64,000 nucleotides of DNA. It comes from Brasenia schreberi (lineage: Eukaryota; Streptophyta; Magnoliopsida; Nymphaeales; Cabombaceae). The translations under genes and the position numbers were made by a program. The stretch is from contig JAYKKT010000048.1 in the NCBI GenBank assembly GCA_036023115.1, forward strand, positions 8,842,501 to 8,906,500, in the 5' to 3' direction. Shown one piece after another: positions 35,089 to 47,091 of the stretch. The notes beneath the pieces were generated by a model, which did no database searches, had not been told where the DNA came from, and saw nothing but the letters and a program-made list of their open reading frames with translations. Each line of letters begins with the position of its first letter. The stretch's first letter is position 1.

Positions 35089-35545
35089 CATATATTTGTA
35101 ATGTAATGTTCGTATCGTTGGATTTGCACTGTATTCTCTTCTCTACCTTGTTGAACTCATTCCCTTGTTTTTATGTGTTTTTCATTTTTCCAATTGCAGG
35201 AATACGTTTGCTTACACAGTTCTTAAATCATCTAGTGTTTCACTGGTTTTCGATTTTCCATATGTAGGAATCGCCTTCGTTTGCTTTCACAGTTCCTAGA
35301 GCATCTAGTGAATGAAGGAAGCCAGGATGTTCATGTGCATAATGCTCTTGGAAAAATCATCATTGACAGCAACAACAATCCGGAGCACTTCCTCACTACT
35401 AATCCTTATTATGATTCCCGAGTTGTTGGTAAATACTGTGAGAAGAGGGATCCTACTCTTGCTGTTGTTGCTTATAGGCGTGGTCAATGTGATGATGAGC
35501 TTGTTAATGTTAATAATAAAAATTCTCATTCAAACTCCAAGCCAG
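34862..35545 (+). CDS. CHC: clathrin heavy chain exons 19-20 (proximal leg), near-intact
   Basis: Exons 34862-34998 ([19 protein letters not shown]) and 35268-35545 ([40 protein letters not shown]). The last dozen codons lose one T in AATTCTCATTCAAACTCC, shifting the expected KLQAR ending. The intron between the two exons begins GTCTCTCT inside a CT microsatellite and contains a second, decayed copy of the exon-20 start. Confidence 0.85.
35000..35085. repeat. (CT)n(TA)n microsatellite at a clathrin splice donor
   Basis: The CT run starts at the second base of the intron that follows 34998, then turns into about 29 TA units. The splice donor is therefore GTCTCT rather than the usual GTAAGT-like sequence. 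Confidence 0.93.
35201..35241 (+). pseudogene. decayed duplicate of the start of clathrin exon 20
   Basis: GGAATACGTTTGCTTACACA and TTCTTAAATCATCTAGTG follow an AG acceptor (TTGCAG) and mirror the true exon start at 35268 onward. It encodes a worn [11 protein letters not shown] beside the real [11 protein letters not shown], so this is a local tandem duplication of about 40 bp, period about 67 bp, and a decoy acceptor. Confidence 0.75.
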
Positions 35546-35635
35546 GTATGTGTACTGTCCTTTATCAGATGTCATTATATTTCATAACGCTTAGTCCGGG
35601 GACACTCATGTTTTTTCCTAATGTTTTGGTGTCAG

Positions 35636-37457
35636 ATATGTTGGTGAAAGGATGGACGCCCACCTCTGGGAGAAAGCCCTAATCCTGAGAATTATATAGA
35701 AGGCAGTTGATTGATCAAGTGGTGTCTCACTGCTTTGCCTGAAAGCAAGAGTCCTGGAGCAAGTTTCAGCTGCAGCAGGTGAAAGCTTTTATGACTGCGG
35801 ATCTTCCCACGAGTTGATTGAGCTTCTTGAAAAGATTTGTGCTACACAAATTTCTGCTTTTTAGTGGAAACTTTACAATCTTATAAAATTTTTTGATCCT
35901 TACTGCAACTCAAGGCAAGTGATCCTTCTAGAGTTATGGATTACATAAGCAGGTTGGACAACTTTGATGGGCCTGCTGTAGGAGAATTGGCAGTGGAAGC
36001 ACAACTATTTGAAGAGGCATTTGCTATTTTCAAGAAATTTAATTTCTGAATGTTCAGGCTGTTAATGTACTGCTGAATACCCTTCGGACCATTGATCGAG
36101 CTGTGGAGTTTGCATATCCGGGTTGAAGAGGATGCTGTATGGAACCAGGTGGCTAAGGCGCAACTAAGCTATAGGCTTAGTGAGTGAAACACTTGAGTGG
36201 GTATTCATCCGTGTGCAGACAAGATGCCACTCATTTCTTAGAGGGTTATTAAGGCTGCTGAAGATGGAGATGTATACCATGACCTAGTACAGGTACCTTC
36301 TCATGGTATTAGGCAGAAGACCAAAGAGCCCAAAATGTGGACAGTGAGTCTATTTAATGCATGTATGCAAAGATTGATCAGCTTGGAGAAATTGAAGAGT
36401 TTATATTGATGCTAAATGTCGCCAATTTTACCAAATGTTGAGAACTGCTTGGTACTGATGAGTGTTTCTGTATGAGGCTGCAAAAAAAATTATATTCTGC
36501 CTTTATTTCTAACTGGGCTATTTAAGTTAGTCAGTGACATTAATTGAAGCTTTTAAACAATTCCAAGGTGCTGTTGATTCTGCCAGGAAGGCAAACAGTT
36601 CAAAAACATGGAAGGAAGTTTGTTTTGCCTCGTGTTGATGCTGAGGAATTCCGCTTAGCTCAGATTTATTGGTCTCAATGCCATCATCCAGGTGACACTC
36701 TTTCTTAGTATATAATTTAACATTTGAATTTCTTCATCTTGGTAAGGATTCCAGTTGCCCCACCTCACTCCGGAAATGTTACAATGTAAAGATTTTACAC
36801 CTAATATTAGCTGAAATCCTTTGTAAATGCAAGATTAAATGAAATGTAGCTAGTAAAAATTAAAAAACAAGTGTAGAGCATGATAAGTTACTCTTAATTG
36901 CAATTTGTCTAACTTTTTTGATGTGGTGACTGCAATTACTTACTACCTATTGTTAAGGAAGGGTGGATGATTTGGAGGAGGTTAGTGAGTATTATTTGAA
37001 CACAGGATGTTTCAAATGAACTGATCTCTCTAACGGAGAGTGCGAGCTACAGTTGGAGCGTGGCCTTTTATTATGGGCATCTTTACTTGATGGGAGTTCT
37101 TGCTTGCAGGATAATAAAGTCCTGAGAAGCTAATGGAGCACATTAAGTTGTTCTCAACTGGCTAACATTCCCAAGCTTATACGGGCCTGTGATGAACAGC
37201 AGCACTGGAAGGAACTCACGTACTTATATATTCAATACGATGAGTTTGACAATGCTGCCACAACAATTATGAATCATTCACCGGAAGCATGGGATCATAT
37301 GCAATTCAAAGATGTGGCTGTCAAAGTGGCTAACGTGGAGCTTTACTACAAGGCGGTGCACTTCTACTTGCAGGAGCATCCTGACCTAATAAATGATCTT
37401 CTTCATGTCCTTGCTCTTAAGGTGGATCACGCACGTGTCGTTGATATAATGAGGAAG
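35636..37457 (+). pseudogene. CHC: clathrin heavy chain exons 21-22, indel-riddled
   Basis: Two large blocks, 35636-36691 and about 36962-37457, still follow the protein in order: [86 protein letters not shown] and [20 protein letters not shown]. Between these are at least a dozen one- or two-base insertions and losses plus missing codons, so no frame stays open for long until about 37180. The expected introns inside this stretch are not obvious. The density of damage is far above that of the flanking exons. Confidence 0.85.
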
Positions 37458-37935
37458 GTATTGCATTTGACTCGAATCTTTCTGTTATGAAGCAAAGATG
37501 CTTAATCGCTTGGTAGTCTGACTGGCATACCATAGGGTGACAAGTATTGCATTTGACCCGAACCTTTCTGTGGGTCGATGTTTTTAGATTCCTGTGGATG
37601 TTCCTTTGGATAGTCTTGGTGACAAGTTAGGTTTTCCCTACAGCCTTCATATTAATCTACCCATTGGTTATGACATGTAACTGTATTTTGTGTCCCCAGG
37701 GTTCTAGGATTGCCCGGTTGTGCCATTGTCTGCTTGCTTGTTTCATGGGTTTGACCATTAGAGTGTCTCGCTAAACCCTTGTTTATTGTTTGTTTCTCTC
37801 ATGTCTTTTAACCAATTTTATTTTCATGCCCATCTTCTTCCATTCATGCCTTTGAAGGTGTCGCTTCTATGAAATTAACTTAGACATGAATCTGATATGC
37901 TATTGCTTTCTATTTTATTTTGGTGATGATCGCAG

Positions 37936-40900
37936 GCAGGACACTTGCTTCTCGTGAAACCATACATGGTTGCAGTACAGAGCAATAATGTTGCTGCGGT
38001 AAATGAAGCTCTGAATGAAATTTATGTTGAAGAGGAGGATTATGAAAGACTACGAGAATCAATAGATTTGCATGATAACTTTGACCAAATTGGCCTGGCA
38101 CAGAAGGTCAATCACTATTCCTTAGTGCAACCTTTTTGGCTTCCTTTTACTCTATACGGGTAGTCATCCATTCTCTTCATTAACAGGTTGAGAAACATGA
38201 GCTTCTTGAGATGCGGAGAATTGCAGCTTACATATATAAGAAAGCCGGTAGGTGGCAGCAGTCAGTTCAACTGTCTAAGAAAGACAACCTCTACAAGGAT
38301 GCAATGGAAACATGTTCCCAATCTGGAAATCGCGAGCTGGCCGAGGAGCTGCTAATTTACTTCATTGAAAAGGTGCTCATTCCATATATCTATTCACGTC
38401 ACATGAGTCAAGTCAACATTTCATTTGAGTTTGACTTGGATAGTGCCTACTTGGTGAGAAACAACAACAACTAAGCCTTTTCCCATACTAGATGGGGTTG
38501 GCTATATGGATTCTTTGTTTCCACAGAGCCCTATCATGTGTCATGTTAGCAGTTAACTCACAATAAGCTAGATCATTCTTTATTGTTTCTTTCCAACACT
38601 TTTGTGGTCGTCTTCTACCTCTTTTAATACTTTCAAAATTTATTTTTTCATACCTTCTTACATGTTCTTCTTTTAATCTTCTTTCTATATGTCCAAACCA
38701 TCTTGAACGATATTCTCTCATTTTATCCTCTATTGGTGCCACTCCTAATTTGTTTCTAATAACTTCATTATGTATATGGTCTTTTCTTCTATGACCACTC
38801 ATCCATCTCAACATCTTCATTTCTGTCACAAACATCATTTGTACATGTTGATGATTAATTGCCCAACACTCAGAACCATATTGCTGCTCTATAATATTTA
38901 CCTTTTAACTTTAATAGAATCTTCTTATCACAAAGAATACCTTATGCTCCTCTCCATTTTAACCAACCAGCATTAATTCTATGCGTAACATCTCCATTAA
39001 TTCTTCCATCACTCTGAAAAATTGACCCTAGGTATTTAAAACATTTTTTTTGGGGGGATGCAATATGTGCCAATTTTAATTTCTATGTCCTCTGAAGTAA
39101 CCAAATGATCAAACTTACATTCCATATATTTTGTCTTTGTTCTACTAAGTCGGAGGCCTTTGCTTTCTAATGTTTCTCTCCATAGTTCCAATTTTCTATT
39201 AACTTTTTCCTTAGACTCCCCCACTAATACAATGTCATCTGCAAATAACATACACCAAGGTACTTCATGAATATGTTTTGTTAACTCATCCATCACCATT
39301 ATAAATAAGTATGGACTTAAAGTTGATCCTTGATGTAACCCAATATTAACTTTAAAGAAGTCTGTCGTTCCTTCATGAGTCCTCACACATGTTTTTGCAC
39401 CATTATACATGTCTCTTATAAGGTTAATATATGTCAATGAGATACCTCTTTTTTCCAAGGTTCTCTAAAGAACTTCCCTCGGTACCCTATCGTAAGCTTT
39501 TTCTAGATCAATAAATATCATGTGAAGGCCTTTCTTTTTTTCTCTAAAATGTTCCATAAGACATCTCAAAAGGTGAATCGCTTCAACAGTAGATATGCCT
39601 GGTATGAATCCAAATTGGTTCTCTGTTGTACTCGATACTTGTCTTAACCTACGTTCGATAATTCTTTCTCATAATTTCATAGTATAGCTCATTAACTTGA
39701 TACCTCGATAATTCGCACAATTATGAGTGTCTCCCTTGTTCTTATATATGGGTATAAGTGTACTCGCTTTCCATTCTTCGGGCATCTTTTGGTTTCTCCA
39801 TATTTCATTAAATACTCTTGTGAGCCAAGTGATTCCTATTTCTCCTAGGATTTTCCAAACTTATATAGGAATATTGTCTGGTCGTACCGATTTACCACCC
39901 TTCATATGTTTAAGAGCTTCTTTCACTTCATTCTTTTGAATACGTCGGTGGAAATTGTGGTTTATATACTTTTCTGATTTGGCTAACTCTCCTAAGCTAA
40001 TACTAACATCTTTATTTTCATTAAAAAGCTTATAAAAATAGTTTTCATATATTTCTTATATTATCATTTGCCGCTAGAATTTTTTCATCCTCGTCTTTGA
40101 TGCATCTAACAGAATTAAGATCTTTAATTTTCTTATCTCTAGCCCTACCTATCCTAAAAATATCTCTTTCACCCTCTTTTGAGTTGAGTTTTTTATATAA
40201 ATCCTACCAAATTTTAGCTTTTGCTTCACTGACGGCATTTTTCGCTTTCTTCTTAAGCCTCTAAAGTTTCGTGGTATAAAAATCCGACAAAGTTTTACTT
40301 TGGCTGTCGGAAGCCTAACACAATGCTGGATGAGTGGGCCTATGGCAAAAAACTTGTTCGTTTGACCCGCTCCTTGATGCATATTCCTGAATCTTTATCT
40401 GCTGCAAATCATCCTTAAATTTCTCTGCCAACAAATCCCTTCTTGTTCACAATTACGGATGCTTCTGTACCAATGTATTTTGGTACTTGTTTGCCTTATT
40501 TTTTTCATTTTAAATTATGAAATTGCATAAGATGTTTCTGGTCACATTTGTCAGCCAACATTTCTTGACAATGGTACATAGTCTTCCTAGTTGTTTGAGA
40601 GGCATATCGTGTCTGGTATCATTTATTATCTCTGTTCTTGCAAAAGGTTCACATGAACATCTCATCTGCAGGGAAAGAAAGAGTGCTTCTCTGCGTGCTT
40701 GTTTATATGTTATGACTTGATTCGGCCGGATGTTGCTCTTGAGCTTGCTTGGATGAATAACATGATTGATTTCACTTTCCCGTACCTCCTACAGGTGGCG
40801 TCCCTCCCTTTTGAGTTTCTCTTCATCTGATAGTTTTGATAATTTCATTTCGAGTAACGATGTATTCTGTCATTTGTACCGCAGTTCGTTCGTGAATACA

Positions 40901-41567
40901 CTAGCAAAGTAGATGAATTAGTAAAAGACAAGCTGGAGGCACTGCAAGAAGTAAAGAGTAAAGAGAAAGAGGAGAAGGATATACTAGCCCAGCAGGTAAG
41001 CAACAGGAAATTTTAATTTTTGTAGTGGTTTGAATGCCATGAATCTTCTCTGTTTTGCTCACTCTTGCTTTCTTTTTTTTTGGGAGAACTGCGATCTTAT
41101 TATGTTATTCAAGGATAATCCCTGCCAAACTCTTTTTTATCAACTTGATCCTGTACTTGGTTCATGGATGTGTTCAAACTTCAAACCCAGGTTTGGTAGT
41201 TTAATCTGACTTTGAGCGGGTTTGGGTCCATTCCTCATTTTTTATGGTTGCTTAATAAATATTTACTAATCCGGAAAATTTTGATGCTCCCATATATTTT
41301 GATGTGAGCAGGTGTTTTTGGACAGGAAACTGTGTTTGTACTATTCTTTTGCCCGACAAATAACTAGGCAATTTTGTTCCCATGCAGAACATGTATGCTC
41401 AGCTTCTTCCACTTGCATTGCCTGCACCTCCATCTATGGGTGGTGTGGGAGGAGGATTTGCTGCTCCACAGCCACCAGTGGGGATGGGGATAGGGATGGG
41501 AATGGGAATGGGAATAGGAGTGCCTCAGACGCCAGCGTACGGAATGCCGCCCATGGGTGGATACTGA
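37936..41567 (+). CDS. CHC: clathrin heavy chain exons 23-27 (trimerisation end), intact
   Basis: Exons 37936-38106, 38187-38372, 40672-40794, 40885-40995 and 41388-41567 join in frame to the stop TGA. They give the proximal leg and hub: [73 protein letters not shown], then the Lys/Glu-rich light-chain-binding helix and a C-terminal [10 protein letters not shown] plus Gly/Met repeats. One donor is GTCAAT (38107). The 2.3-kb intron before exon 25 holds an RTE LINE in antisense. Confidence 0.93.
38460..40322 (-). mobile_element. RTE LINE, internally deleted copy in a clathrin intron
   Basis: From the (CAA)n tail the copy follows the RTE at 60566 onward: the C-terminal [19 protein letters not shown] block, then reverse transcriptase with [11 protein letters not shown] and [13 protein letters not shown]. 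Near 40265 the sequence jumps from the RT N-terminal linker straight to the 5' untranslated part (ATCCGACAAAG, CTGTCGGAAGCC), so about 1.3 kb with the endonuclease is missing. Several frameshifts break the RT. It is antisense to the host gene. No clear target duplication was seen, so the 5' border at about 40322 is approximate. Confidence 0.88.
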
Positions 41568-42570
41568 TGATCGAGGCGCCTTCCGCATGCAAGTTCGAGA
41601 ATTTTAGTTTAACAGAGATCTTTAGATGGTGGAGAAGGCCTTTACAGACGAGGGATTTCCGTACAGCATGGCAGCATAATGAAACATCCTTCTCCATGAG
41701 TCGTACGGTATGGCGTGTGCCTGTGTAGTAGCAGTACTCGTTGAACCCTGATTTTGTAGTTTTTCCGAGTTGTATGCATAGGTCGATGGTGGTCTTCTTC
41801 TGCATCCTCTGTTGCATTTTTACTTTGTGGAGAAACAGGTTATGTTCAGTTCTTATTTTCCACTTCTTTTCTAGTTTGGCGACAAAGATTTCTTTTCTCC
41901 TATTGTATGAAACTCAAATGGTCTCTGTATAGTTCATACTCATCTTTGATGCGAGTCTATTGTGAAATTAGAAGCAGTTATTAATGTGGATGGGCTAATA
42001 ATAATTTGAAACAGAATGGTTGCTGTTAGAAGTGATGAAATCTTGATCCTCGTGAAGTTCTGGATATGTTGAGTTAAAGCAGGGGAAGATCATATTGTTT
42101 AGTTGATGATACGGAAACCGGAGCTGAAAGTTAAAAGCGGTTGTCCTAAACTTAGTGTGTTATTATTGTTAAAGGAGATTGAACATTTCTTTTAAAAGGG
42201 AAGCAAGGCTAGGAGTCTAGCTAATTTGGCAGGAGATTGAACATTTGCGCCAACATTTGTCTATGTTTGTTATGACCATTAACCTGATTAAGAACACACT
42301 GCACATACCGTTCGTCTTCGCCAGTCGTGTATTTGCTGCGAAGCGACATGTATGTACTGCTTCCGTTCCACAACAGAAGATTCTCCTCTTCTGTTAATGG
42401 GATTACACGTTAAATAAGGATGACTGAAGTACTGGATCCTGACACTGAAATCGTATGTGGCACACTGCGGTTGGCGCATGCATTAGACATGCATTTTTTT
42501 AAGCATCAACTACCTATTGACAGATCACGCCATATAATATTTGAACCATGAGAAGGCATTAACTAGGGAA
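41568..42570. other. clathrin 3' untranslated region and flank
   Basis: About 370 bp of probable 3' untranslated DNA follow the stop; beyond that no motif is recognised. An exact poly(A) signal could not be fixed. Confidence 0.4.
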
Positions 42571-42573
42571 GCT

Positions 42574-42760
42574 TCAGTTTTCTGGCTGGTTCCGAGCCAG
42601 CATGAACTCGGCGAATTCCTCAGCAGAGCAGCATGGATAACGACCGCAGCGGTATGGCAATATGGGAACCCGTAACGAGGGCGTCCGTAGATTCCGTACC
42701 CATAAATAGGGCTTCTGTGTCCATACTGATCAGTAGAGTCCCGGTTCTCATCCTTCACAT
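42574..42760 (-). pseudogene. Cys-rich glycine-rich-protein-like exon, frameshifted
   Basis: On the minus strand an AG acceptor (CATAG) at 42761-42765 opens a frame with VKDENRD, YGHRSPIYGYGIYGRPRYGF. A second frame then gives RCGRYPCCSAEEFAEFMLAR and a stop at 42574-42576. The order (acidic start, Tyr/Gly repeats, Cys-rich end) recalls the second exon of small secreted glycine-rich proteins (GRP family). The exon length does not fit one frame, implying an indel. No signal-peptide exon was found upstream, so this is probably a remnant. Confidence 0.38.
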
Positions 42761-42769
42761 CTATGTTCG

Positions 42770-43480
42770 AAAGAAAGAAAATAACAAAATTGGCAAACGC
42801 ACATTAGTTTACCGTGTTCAGTTATGTACGGATCGATTCCCTCATACATGTAATATGCAGACATGTATGTGTGTGTGACAATCTACAAGTTTTTCGGAGA
42901 ACTATGGCGCATGTGTGTGTGAGAGAATCAAACTGCCAGATTGCTCCAAAGAGAGAGTATCTTTTCAAGAAAGGGCCGTTGAACTATAAAGTATGCAAGA
43001 TTCTCTCTCCTTATCGATATATATGTGTATGTGCGTGCGTGTGTATATATATAGTCATCTCATGTCAATTACATTCATCAGTTATTTAACAAGAAAAAAT
43101 ATTTCTAACTAATCCAAATTCCAAAAGCATCATCTAACTAAAACGTTATTTCCAGCTAATTTGGAAATTCATAGCTTATGCCTGATCAGCAAAATCCTCA
43201 TCTCACATCAATAATATTCTTGAAACTTATAGATCTCTCTCTCATACATACACCCACACGCTTGCACAAACACCCACACGCACACAACCACAATACAAAC
43301 ATGACACAGACACACCATGCATGTTATGTTTGTTGCATGAATAATTTTCATGCCGAGTCAAGTGAAGATCGAGCTCATGAAAATCTGAACTCAAATAGAA
43401 GCGATTCAGCCTAAATGGCAGAGGAAATTATGAGATCAGGCTATCAGATACTAAAAGTATCAAATTTGTACAAACCAAAC
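42770..43480. other. intergenic DNA without a recognisable gene
   Basis: Contains short CA/TA runs around 43020-43060 and an ACAC-rich stretch near 43240-43310. No gene motif is seen. Confidence 0.4.
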
Positions 43481-43494
43481 CTCTTTTTTTTTAA

Positions 43495-45200
43495 GTACTA
43501 CATGTGTGTTATTCACAAGGCTGTTATGGTCATGATGACTTTGACTATAAGTTTTATGATCCTATTGAAAAGAAGCTTGATAGAAGTCATGATGTCATCT
43601 TTATGTAAGATCAAACCATTGAAGATATTGACAAGGCAAAGAAGTCAAAGTACCTCTAAGTATTGATGGTTTGGTTGATATTGATCCAGCTTCCTCGAGT
43701 CTCATATGCTCGATGTAGCTAACTTTGGCAATCATGATGATGTGCATAATCATATTCAGGTGATCAGTTGAGGATGTTATTGATAATGTTACCGATGAGG
43801 TAGATGCTCCTCGCTCGTGAGGTTGTTGATGAACCCGTTGTTTCACTTAGGAGGTCTTCCAGACATCTTATTCCCTCTACCCGTTATATGAAATCTTTGC
43901 TTGACAACCATACTTTTGAGCTGGTCAAGTTACCTAAGGACAAAAAGCTTTGGAAAATCGATGGATTTATAGGTTGAAGAATGATGAGAATACTTCCACT
44001 CCAAGATACAAAGCTAGATTAGTTGTCAAAGGCTACCGTCGAAAAAGGGATTGATTTTGAGGAAATCTTCTCGCCGGTTGTTAAAATGTCATCCATCCGA
44101 GAGTTGTTCTTGGTTTGACAGCTAGTCTTGATTTAGAGGTTGAGCAAGATGGATGTGAAAACTGCTTTCCTTCATGGTGATTTGGAGGAGGAGATTTACA
44201 TGGAGCAAACTTGAGGGTTTTGTGATGAAGGGTAAAGAAAATTATGTCTGCAAGTTGAAGAAAAGTTTGTATGGCTTGAAACAAGCCCGAGGCAATGGTA
44301 CAAGAAGTTTGAGTCTGTTATGATTCAAACGAGGATTCAAGAAGACTACTTTTCGATCATTGTGTGTTTGTGCAGAAATTTTTGATAATGATTTCATTAT
44401 TTTGTTGCTTTATGTTGATGATATGTTGATTGTTGGTCATAATTCTTCTAGAATTGACAAAGTTGAAAAAGGAGCTTAGTAAGTCTTTTGCAATGAAAGA
44501 CTTAGGACAACAAGGCATATTCTTGGCATGCAGATTATTACTCGTGATAGAGTGGCCAAGAAGTTGTGGTTATCACAGGAGAAGTACATTGAGAAAGTGC
44601 TTCAACGGTTTCACTTAGATAAAGCTAAAGTTGTAAGTACACCTCTTGCTTTACACTTTAAGCTTAGCACTAGACAAGCTCCTTCTAGTGATGAAGAGAA
44701 ACAAGACATGCAACGTGTTTCTTATGCATTTGTAGTAGGAAGTTTAATGTATACAATGGTTTGCACAAGACCGAATATAGCTCATGCAATTGGTGTGGTT
44801 AGTCGTTTTCTTTCCAATCTGGTAGAGAGCATTGAAAAGCTGTGAAGTGGATATTGAGATATCTCGGGGCACTTCTAGTTTGAAACTCTGTTTTGGAATT
44901 GGGAAACCTATTCTTTGTGGTTACTGATTCGACTTGGCAGGGGATGTTGATTCTAGAAAGTCTACTTTGGCTATTTGATTACCTTTGCGAGGGGGAGTGG
45001 CTTGGCAATCTAGTTGTTGCAAAAGTGTGTTGCATTATCTACTGAGTATCTAAGCATATTGATGTGAGGTATCATTGGATACGTGATGTTGACTCTAAGT
45101 TGTTGGAACTTGAGAAGATCCATACCGATGATAATGGTTCAGAGCAATTGAATCGAAGCGGGTTTTTTTGTTTTCTTGGTCGTTCGGTATTTTTCAGCAA
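43495..45200 (+). mobile_element. Ty1/copia retrotransposon pol remnant
   Basis: Motifs appear in copia order across several frames: the connector FYDPIEKKLDRSHDV, SLRRSSRH, then reverse transcriptase (NDENTSTPRYKARLVVKGY, DFEEIFSPVVKMSSIR, MDVKTAFLHGDLEEEIYME, VCKLKKSLYGLKQA), the YVDDMLIVG core near 44410-44440, and the post-RT/RNase H region (SLMYTMVCTRPNIAHAIGVV, STPLALHF). At least six frameshifts and stops break it. Gag, most of integrase and both LTRs were not found, so it is a 3' pol fragment. Confidence 0.88.
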
Positions 45201-45299
45201 AGAAACAACTATATTTGCAACGATTTATTTTGAGTTTTTTTGGAGTTATTCATTATCTTTTTCTCCAGTAAATTTGGTTGCTTGATTGTTTCTTACTTC

Positions 45300-46010
45300 C
45301 CAGTATATTTTCACTTTCTCATAGTAAAGGCATTATATATTTTATATAGTGTATTTTTTTAGGTTAGACCCCATAGTTTTTACCTCTCGCATTGAGGAAG
45401 TTTTTTACTCAAAAAACATATGTTCCTTGTTCATTTAATTTTTTACACATACATATTTGGGGATCATCCATATGAATTATTTATCAAATTCAGCTTAAAA
45501 AAAAAATTTAGACTCATAAATTATTTTTTGACTTCTTTTCCCATCAATTGTATCAAGAAGTTCGTGTTTATCAAGTAGTTAGCAACAACAATTTTACTGT
45601 CAATTCGCCCTTTCCATGTCATTAGTCAACATTGGCTTCTTTTGCCACCACACTATCATCTCCAAGTCACGATGTCTTTTGCTAAAGTGAATAGCTTATG
45701 AGATTTTTTAAGGTGAGTGAAAGATATGTTGTATTGTAGCCTATGATTTGAAGCTCTGGTTCGATTTTTTTTAGAAAACTTCACTTTTATGTCGTGATTT
45801 ACAAAATTCACTTTAGTATCCTATATTTGTTATATTTGATTTATGGTTGATCATCCATTTTCTTTTCGAGCATAAAATATTGACGTGGTGATGACATGGT
45901 GACACGTTAGCACCATATTAGTATTTTATGACAGTTTTCACTTGATGTGGCATGTATACAATGACGTAAACATGCTATGACGTTTTCTTGTTTTTGCTCT
46001 ACAAGCGATA
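45300..46010. other. intergenic DNA, nothing recognised
   Basis: AT-rich with no open frame of interest. It may include the worn 3' part of the copia remnant. Confidence 0.35.
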
Positions 46011-46017
46011 GATCATC

Positions 46018-46112
46018 GCTGCTTAGGGGGTTGACTCACAAGTTTATGGTCTTGAATTCGATATTCAGGTCGCGCATGAGGCTTCGGCCTCCCCCCATCT
46101 TACCAAAAAAAA
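46018..46112 (+). mobile_element. SINE-like element, group B
   Basis: GGGGGTTGACTCACAAG, a B-box-like GTCTTGAATTCGATATTC, GCGCATGAGGCTTCGGCCTCC and an A8 tail. It pairs with 2290-2394. The GGCTTCGGCCTCC tail is shared with group A. Confidence 0.6.
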
Positions 46113-46935
46113 GGCAGTTGCTACAAGTTATACAAGAGATGAAAACCAGTCCGAGAGATGATCCCTTCAGGATTTTCATCACCTAATCTAGCCAATTTGG
46201 CCACTTAGAATGCTATGAAATTGAAATCCTGTTTAGCTTTAGAGATCTCACCACGCCTGGTATCAAGAAAGAGATTCAAAAGGAGGAAGATGACATCGCA
46301 TCTGGGATCTTTTCTTTGTGATTTTCCCCTCAAGCTTCCCTCTGAGTGCAGCTTTAAGGGGATTGAACAAATCTGCTTTAACGAGAGTAGAGGTATTTAT
46401 ACTAGCTGCCATTCATGTTGATTTCAGAGACAATTCAACGTTTACTGTTGGCGACATGTTTGATGCACTTTATGTTTTTCATGCAAAGTGGTAAATAATC
46501 TGTTTAAGCACTTTAAGTATGCAACAAAATAATTTGTTTGATACCGATTTCGCTATTGGTTTCATATCCACAAATGAAGGCAAAAATGCAGCATTACCAG
46601 CCTGCGAACATCAAAGCAATCGTGCAGCTTGGCGAAAGCTCTTCTGGCTAGAGGGTCCACTAGAAAGAACCTTCACGTTGAAGGTCAAGAGTCTGATACT
46701 CGGGGCTCACGCATCTGGTAGGTCTGCCTTACTTCAGCCTGCCAAAGAAAAGAATGAAGGCATCAAAAGCAAGATAGTGAGCGATTCAAGTAAGTTTGGG
46801 CGCATTACAAGTCAATAGTATCAAGAAATGTGCTTCTTTTGAAACACAAAGAACCTCTTGAAGGAAAACACGAGTGGCAAAGTGCATACATCGCCGGTGG
46901 CTAAATTTCATCAAGGTGCACATGCGTCAGGGAGG

Positions 46936-47091
46936 TTAAGTCCCAAGGCATCTTCTGCCAACGCCTTCGTTTCCATCCTGTGCCATTTGGTTTACCACTG
47001 CAATGGTTTGTGGATCGTTCAATGCGGTAGCAGATTGCTCTTTAAGACTCCAAGCGTATTTCTTAGGGTCCAAAAGTTGATGAGATGAGCC
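46936..47091 (-). other. unidentified coding-like frame, 51 residues
   Basis: After an acceptor-like CAACAG (to 47092) the minus strand encodes GSSHQLLDPKKYAWSLKEQS and then ATALNDPQTIAVVNQMAQDG before a stop at 46936. The composition looks like a soluble protein rather than a random frame. I do not recognise the family, and no start codon or second exon could be tied to it. It may be one exon of a gene whose leader lies near 49235-49330, but this is a guess. Confidence 0.25.

Noticed and set aside
38770..38976. Plus-strand frames within 38.5-40.3 kb and 61.8-63.2 kb
   Set aside because: They are antisense to the RTE reading frame.
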